From assembly GCA_046318115.1 (NCBI GenBank), contig JBKCVA010000144.1, forward strand, positions 1-8,905: 8,905 nt of DNA. Direction: 5' to 3'. This DNA is from Aquimonas sp046318115 (GTDB lineage Bacteria > Pseudomonadota > Gammaproteobacteria > Xanthomonadales > Xanthomonadaceae). Numbering within the stretch: the stretch's first letter is position 1; each line of letters begins with the position of its first letter. A program made the position numbers and the translations under genes. The notes under the pieces were generated by a model that was not told the origin of the DNA, made no database searches, and was given only the letters and a program-made list of their open reading frames with translations. This document shows positions 5,709-8,905 of the stretch, in pieces.

Positions 5709-6242
5709 ATGCCCGAACTGCTCACCGCACGTCTGCAGCTTCGCCCACCTCGCGCTGAGGATTTCGAGGGCTGGGCGCGCTTGATGGCCGATCCCGAGGC
5801 CGCCCGCTTCATTGGCGGCGTGCAGCCACGCGCCGCGGCCTGGCGCGGATTCCTGACGATGGTCGGGGCCTGGCAGATCCAGGGTTTCGGTATGTTTTCG
5901 GTGATCGAACGCGCCAGCGGACAGTGGCTCGGACGGATCGGGCCTTGGCAACCCGAGGGCTGGCCGGGTACCGAGGTCGGCTGGGGCCTGCTAAGCGAAT
6001 GGCAGGGTCGCGGCTATGCCCACGAAGCTGCGGTTGCCAGCATCGATTGGGCCTTCGATCAGCTTGGCTGGAGCGAGGTCATCCACACCATCGACCCCAC
6101 GAACACGCCATCACAGCGATTGGCGCACGCTCTGGGATCTTGCCTGCGCGGCCCGGGCCGCCTGCCGCCACCCTTCGAGGCTTTCCCCATCGAGATCTGG
6201 GGGCAGACGCGCGCGCAGTGGCGTCAGCGCGGCCGCGCTTGA
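5709..6242 (+). CDS. GNAT family N-acetyltransferase (RimJ/RimL-like)
   Basis: The 177-residue protein matches the Acetyltransf_3 type of GNAT enzymes, which transfer the acetyl group of acetyl-CoA to an amine, often a protein N-terminus or a small molecule. Typical landmarks are the opening LTARLQLRPPRAEDFEGWARLM-type strand and helix (5-26), the strand GTEVGWGLLSEWQGRGYAHE with the acetyl-CoA pyrophosphate-binding QGRGYA at 99-104, and the late NTPSQRLAHALG (132-143), where family members have N-x-x-S-x-R. Length is normal. The start at 5709 has GAGGA five bases upstream. The frame remains open upstream into the promoter region, so earlier in-frame starts were not used. The substrate cannot be told. 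Downstream, the oxidoreductase starts 76 bases later, so co-transcription is plausible. Confidence 0.9.
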   Translation: MPELLTARLQLRPPRAEDFEGWARLMADPEAARFIGGVQPRAAAWRGFLTMVGAWQIQGFGMFSVIERASGQWLGRIGPWQPEGWPGTEVGWGLLSEWQGRGYAHEAAVASIDWAFDQLGWSEVIHTIDPTNTPSQRLAHALGSCLRGPGRLPPPFEAFPIEIWGQTRAQWRQRGRA

Positions 6243-6306
6243 TCGCGCTCAAGCGCCCCGCACCGGCCGCCTCCCAAGATGGCGCGCCGCGCCCGAACGG
6301 CGTGCC

Positions 6307-6311
6307 GGAGG
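6307..6311 (+). promoter_or_regulatory. Strong ribosome binding site for the oxidoreductase
   Basis: GGAGG seven bases before the ATG at 6319 fixes this start; the frame is open upstream to at least 6016 but runs antisense-free through the end of the GNAT gene in another frame. Confidence 0.7.
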
Positions 6312-6318
6312 CCACACG

Positions 6319-6906
6319 ATGACCACTCGAATCCTTGTACTGCAGGGTCACCCGGACCCGGACCCTGCCCGCTTTGGTCGCGCGCTGAGCGCCGCCTACG
6401 CGGAGGCCGCGCTGGCCGCCGGTCACGCGGTCCGGAACTTCGATCTCGGCGGCCTTGAGGTGCCACTGCTGCGCACGGCGCGCGAGTGGGAAGAGCAGCC
6501 CGTACCCGAAAGTCTGCTGCCCCTGCAGGAAGGCCTGCAGTGGTGCGAGCACCTGCTGTTCTGCTACCCGATGTGGCTGGGCGACCTGCCGGCGCATACC
6601 AAGGCTGCGCTGGAGCAGGTGCTGCGCCCGGGCATCACCGCGCCCGGCGGCGACCGCGGGCCCGGCGAGTTCAAGCCGCTCAAGGGTCGCAGCGCCCATG
6701 TGGTTGTGACCATGGGCATGCCGGGTTTCATCTACCGCTGGTTCTACCGCGCCCACAGCCTGAAGAGCCTCGAACGCAACGTGCTGCGTTTCGTCGGCTT
6801 CGGCCCGGTGCGCCATACCCTGATCGGCCTGGTCGCCAGCCCTTCGCCCAAGGCGCATGGCCGCTGGCTTGAGCACATGCGCAAAGCCGGTAGCGAAGCG
6901 CGCTGA
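6319..6906 (+). CDS. NAD(P)H-dependent oxidoreductase, flavodoxin-2 fold (NQO1/MdaB/KefF-like)
   Basis: The 195-residue protein has the layout of small FMN- or FAD-dependent quinone reductases, soluble enzymes that pass two electrons from NAD(P)H to quinones or similar acceptors. The N-terminal strand and loop RILVLQGHPDPDPARFGRAL (4-23) is the flavin phosphate-binding region of the family, which commonly reads LxGHPxxxSF. The segment LLFCYPMWLGDLPAHTKAAL (79-98), followed by EQVLRPG, is the second signature (compare P-x-W-x-x-x-P-A-x-L-K in relatives). GRSAHVVVTMGMPG (123-136) is the later strand and loop. The usual Ser after the GHP loop is replaced here by Ala17-Arg18. It lies 76 bases after the GNAT gene on the same strand. 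The exact electron acceptor is not predictable. Confidence 0.87.
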   Translation: MTTRILVLQGHPDPDPARFGRALSAAYAEAALAAGHAVRNFDLGGLEVPLLRTAREWEEQPVPESLLPLQEGLQWCEHLLFCYPMWLGDLPAHTKAALEQVLRPGITAPGGDRGPGEFKPLKGRSAHVVVTMGMPGFIYRWFYRAHSLKSLERNVLRFVGFGPVRHTLIGLVASPSPKAHGRWLEHMRKAGSEAR

Positions 6907-6973
6907 GGCAAGGCTGAAGAATTCAGGGTTGTCGCGCGCCTCGGAAGGCGTGACCGCGGATCGAGTGCGTAAG

Positions 6974-6993
6974 GGCTTGCTCCAGCGCAAGCC
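6974..6993 (+). terminator. Hairpin downstream of the oxidoreductase
   Basis: GGCTTGC (6974-6980) and GCAAGCC (6987-6993) form a perfect 7-bp stem with a 6-base loop, 67 bases after the oxidoreductase stop. No T-run follows. Together with the hairpin at 7021-7053 it probably marks the end of this transcript. Confidence 0.4.
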
Positions 6994-7019
6994 AGCCCCG
7001 CCCCAAGCCGAACTCATGA

Positions 7020-7059
7020 CCACGGATCAAGGCCGGGATGGACTTGATCCGTGTTGCCC
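7020..7059 (+). repeat. 40-bp dispersed repeat, copy 2, with perfect internal hairpin
   Basis: It matches 2055-2094 (read on the minus strand) at 34 of 40 positions without gaps. Here the arms CACGGATCAAG (7021-7031) and CTTGATCCGTG (7043-7053) form a perfect 11-bp stem with an 11-base loop. It could work as a terminator for the oxidoreductase transcript or as a leader or operator element for the NDUFA9-like gene, whose start is 142 bases downstream. Confidence 0.75.
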
Positions 7060-7147
7060 CAAGCAACCCGATCGCCGCATTTGCACGGGTCTAACGACCG
7101 GCCCGCTGCTTTCGCAACGCTCTCTCGCGCCCGCACGCGCCGCGCTT

Positions 7148-7155
7148 GCTACCCT
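7148..7155 (+). promoter_or_regulatory. Possible extended -10 for the NDUFA9-like gene
   Basis: TGCTACCCT (7147-7155) resembles an extended -10 (TGnTAnnnT) and lies 46 bases before the start codon. No -35 hexamer is evident at the right distance. Weak call. Confidence 0.25.
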
Positions 7156-7201
7156 TCGCACCCCAACGGCGCGCCCAACGCGCCTCCTCGGACTGCATCC
7201 C

Positions 7202-8140
7202 ATGAAAATCGTCATCCTCGGCGGCACCGGCTTTGTCGGCAGCCACCTCGTCGCACGCCTTTCCACGCTCGGCCACTCGATCGATGTGCTGAGCCGCAAC
7301 GCCGATGCCAAACCGCAGCTGGCCGTGCTGCCGCGCGTGCGGGTGCGCGCGGCGAACCCCTACGACAGCGCTTCGCTGAGCGCCGCCCTGCAGGGCGCCG
7401 ACGCGGTCATCAATCTGGTCGGCATCCTCAATGAAGCCGGCTTTGGCGGCGCCGGCTTCAAGCGCGCCCACGTCGAGCTGACCCGCTGCGTGATCGACGC
7501 CTGCAAGGCCGCCGGCGTGCGTCGCCTGCTGCAGATGAGCGCGCTCAACGCCGGGCGCGGTGAGAGCCACTACCTGAAGACGCGCGGCGAGGCGGAAGCA
7601 CTGGTCAAGGCCTCGGGCCTCGACTGGACGATCTACCAGCCCTCGGTGATCTTCGGCCCGGGCGACGGATTGTTCAGCCGCTTCAAGTTCCTGCTGTCGT
7701 TCTCGCCGGTGCTGCCGCTGGCCCGCGCCGGCGCCAAGTTCGCGCCGGTCTACGTCGGTGATGTGGTGGCGGCGATGGTGCAGACGCTCGACGACTCCAG
7801 CGCCCACCAGCAGAGCTACGAGCTGTACGGGCCCGAGGTGATGACGCTGGCGGAGATCGTGCGCTACACCGCGCGCGGCATGCACCTGAAAAGGCTCGTG
7901 ATCCCGCTGCCGGACGTGCTCGGACGTCTGCAGGCGCTGGCCATGGATTTCGTGCCCGGCAAGCCGTTCTCCACCGACAACTTCCTCTCGCTGAAGACCG
8001 ATTCCGTGGGCGGCATCGACGGCCTGTACCGCCTCAAGATCGAGAAAACACCGGTTGCCGCGGTCATTCCGCAGATCCTGTTCCCGCTGGGCAAACAGTC
8101 GCGACTGGATCGCTACCGCGCCGACTCTGGACGGCCCTGA
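7202..8140 (+). CDS. NAD(P)-binding atypical SDR, complex I NDUFA9-like
   Basis: The 312-residue protein opens with a Rossmann dinucleotide-binding loop, MKIVILGGTGFVGSHLVARL, with GGTGFVG at 7-13. It continues with ADAVINLVGIL (67-77), a strand end typical of extended or atypical short-chain dehydrogenases, then GVRRLLQMSALNA (105-117), YLKTRGEAE (124-132) and YQPSVIFGPGDG (145-156). This order is that of the NDUFA9-like group, related to an accessory subunit of respiratory complex I. In bacteria such proteins are usually encoded singly, and their role is not well settled (quinone or redox homeostasis is an inference). The catalytic YxxxK position reads Y124-L-K-T-R128, so Lys is replaced by Arg. 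ATG at 7202 is chosen because the Rossmann strand starts there, although no clear ribosome binding site precedes it and the frame is open upstream to 6857. Confidence 0.88.
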   Translation: MKIVILGGTGFVGSHLVARLSTLGHSIDVLSRNADAKPQLAVLPRVRVRAANPYDSASLSAALQGADAVINLVGILNEAGFGGAGFKRAHVELTRCVIDACKAAGVRRLLQMSALNAGRGESHYLKTRGEAEALVKASGLDWTIYQPSVIFGPGDGLFSRFKFLLSFSPVLPLARAGAKFAPVYVGDVVAAMVQTLDDSSAHQQSYELYGPEVMTLAEIVRYTARGMHLKRLVIPLPDVLGRLQALAMDFVPGKPFSTDNFLSLKTDSVGGIDGLYRLKIEKTPVAAVIPQILFPLGKQSRLDRYRADSGRP

Positions 8141-8225
8141 ACGATCCGACAGCGCGCGCCGGACCCGTTCTGTCGCCATCCATCCCCAGACGCACTCCTG
8201 TTGGCACAGGCCGCATAGCCTGACA

Positions 8226-8241
8226 GCCGGCCTGCGCCGGC
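8226..8241. repeat. Small hairpin GCCGGC-CTGC-GCCGGC
   Basis: A 6-bp perfect stem with a 4-base loop lies in the convergent gap, 86 bases after the NDUFA9-like stop. It may contribute to transcription termination or RNA 3'-end stability on either strand. Confidence 0.3.
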
Positions 8242-8250
8242 CCTGCCAAG

Positions 8251-8308
8251 CAAAGCAAAGGGCCCGCTTGCGCGGACGAAGTTCTCCAAAGCAAAGGGCC
8301 CGCTTGCG
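8251..8308. repeat. Direct repeat of the terminator left arm (two 22-bp copies)
   Basis: The 22 bases at 8251-8272 are repeated exactly at 8287-8308, 36 bases later; both begin CAAAGCAAAGGGCCCGCTTG. Only the second copy is followed by the complementary right arm GGGCCCTTT (8310-8318). The first copy therefore looks like a partial duplication of the terminator. Confidence 0.9.
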
Positions 8309-8319
8309 GGGGCCCTTTG
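8292..8319. terminator. Bidirectional Rho-independent terminator
   Basis: CAAAGGGCCC (8292-8301) pairs with GGGCCCTTTG (8310-8319) around an 8-base loop. The plus strand then reads TGTTT and the minus strand reads TTTGCTTTGG after the stem. It lies between the convergent NDUFA9-like gene (stop at 8140) and the DUF11-type gene (stop at 8342) and can serve both. Confidence 0.8.
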
Positions 8320-8341
8320 TGTTTCCAGCACGGGCGGTGGC

Positions 8342-8905
8342 CTACTGGCCGACCGCCACGCGGGCTTCGAGCTGCGGGCCGGTGTTGACGTAGTCGAGGT
8401 GGACGCGGTCGCCCGGCCAGAGTTCGATCCAGCGGCTGCGGGTCCAGGGCTGGCCCTGGGTCTTCTGCAGCAGACGCACTTCCACCAGCCCGTGAACCTC
8501 ACGGGCCTGCAGCAGCAGGGCCTTGCCCTCGCCCACGTAGTAGCCGATGTCCACCGGCTGGGCGCCGCGCAGCTTCGACTCCACGGCCGCGCCGTCCACG
8601 CTCAGGCTGTCCAGCGCCTTCAGCAGGCCACCCGGCACCCCCGCGCTCTCGAAGCCGTCGCTGAACAGGGCGACGCGCAGGTCCAGCGTGCTCACGTTGT
8701 TGCCCGGGTTGGTGTCGATCACACCCGCCGCCGGCTGCACGCTGGCGCTGTTCACCACCGACACCGCGTTCGGGTCGACCAGGGTTGCGGTGATCTCGAT
8801 CACCACGCTGCCGCCCGCGGCCACGTTCACCGTGGTGTTGATGTCGCCCGTGCCGCTGGCGGTCGCGCAGCTGCTGCCGACGCTCGCCGCGCAGGTCCAG
8901 GTGGC
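8342..8905 (-). CDS. DUF11-type surface/secreted protein, C-terminal fragment
   Basis: Only the last 187 residues are in the window; the start lies beyond the right edge, and the GTG at 8830 is inside the gene rather than its start. The fragment begins ATWTCAASVGSSCATASGTG and runs through INTTVNVAAGGSVVIEITAT, VVNSASV and DTNPGNNVSTLDL. This is the Thr/Val-rich beta-sandwich pattern of DUF11 (conserved repeat) domains, often stacked in very long surface proteins; NTT...N and DxNPxNN are typical. After it comes FSDGFE (81-86 of the fragment), a short motif often found at the very C-terminus of exported proteins in this order. Here it is followed by 101 further residues, with GYYVGEGKALLLQARE, VEVRLLQKTQG and RWIELWPGDRVHLDYVNTGP, resembling a small beta domain. 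It ends with TAG 23 bases from the shared terminator. Confidence 0.82.
   Translation of the reverse strand, partial: ATWTCAASVGSSCATASGTGDINTTVNVAAGGSVVIEITATLVDPNAVSVVNSASVQPAAGVIDTNPGNNVSTLDLRVALFSDGFESAGVPGGLLKALDSLSVDGAAVESKLRGAQPVDIGYYVGEGKALLLQAREVHGLVEVRLLQKTQGQPWTRSRWIELWPGDRVHLDYVNTGPQLEARVAVGQ

Noticed and set aside
4922..5758. Plus-strand 278-codon frame inside the TPR gene
   Set aside because: It is the shadow of the TPR coding sequence and has no signals of its own.
7091..8179. Minus-strand 362-codon frame opposite the NDUFA9-like gene
   Set aside because: It is antisense to a clear Rossmann-fold protein, with no recognisable motif or start signal.

Overview
The window is GC-rich throughout, with only a short AT-rich patch near position 120. 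Gene content and style suggest a gammaproteobacterium of the Lysobacterales (Xanthomonadales), such as a Lysobacteraceae or Rhodanobacteraceae relative. The clues are a DUF11-type surface protein carrying an FSDGFE motif, an NDUFA9-like NAD-binding protein, a lipoprotein alkaline phosphatase of the DSAGT type, and a TPR membrane sensor. This placement is inference, since no rRNA or other marker gene is present.

Layout, left to right: (1) positions 1-133 hold the start of a minus-strand transposase-like gene and what looks like the outer end of its insertion sequence, cut by the window edge. (2) A structured repeat copy (about 145-316) leads into a minus-strand alkaline phosphatase (313-1977). 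(3) A 460-base gap carries one copy of a 40-bp repeat and several hairpins. (4) A plus-strand gene (2438-3103) encodes an exported acidic protein with three tandem repeats; I do not recognise its family. (5) A convergent gap holds a strong hairpin and the second copy of the structured repeat (about 3240-3413). (6) A minus-strand gene (3410-5572) encodes a signal peptide-TPR-transmembrane-PAS-like sensor. (7) Divergent from it is a plus-strand run: GNAT acetyltransferase (5709-6242), flavodoxin-fold NAD(P)H oxidoreductase (6319-6906) and NDUFA9-like NAD(P)-binding protein (7202-8140). (8) A bidirectional terminator at 8292-8319 separates that run from the 3' end of a convergent minus-strand DUF11-type surface protein (8342 to beyond the window).

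The genes look like ordinary chromosomal neighbours rather than one pathway. Several products act in the envelope or outside the cell (phosphatase lipoprotein, acidic repeat protein, membrane TPR receptor, DUF11 protein). GNAT and the oxidoreductase are close enough to share a transcript.

The most notable material is between and within these genes. Two copies of a roughly 170-bp hairpin-bearing repeat each end exactly on the stop codon of a minus-strand gene. A separate 40-bp repeat pair in inverted orientation lies upstream of two genes. The acidic triple-repeat secreted protein is unidentified, and the TPR receptor ends in a domain with no recognisable enzymatic output.
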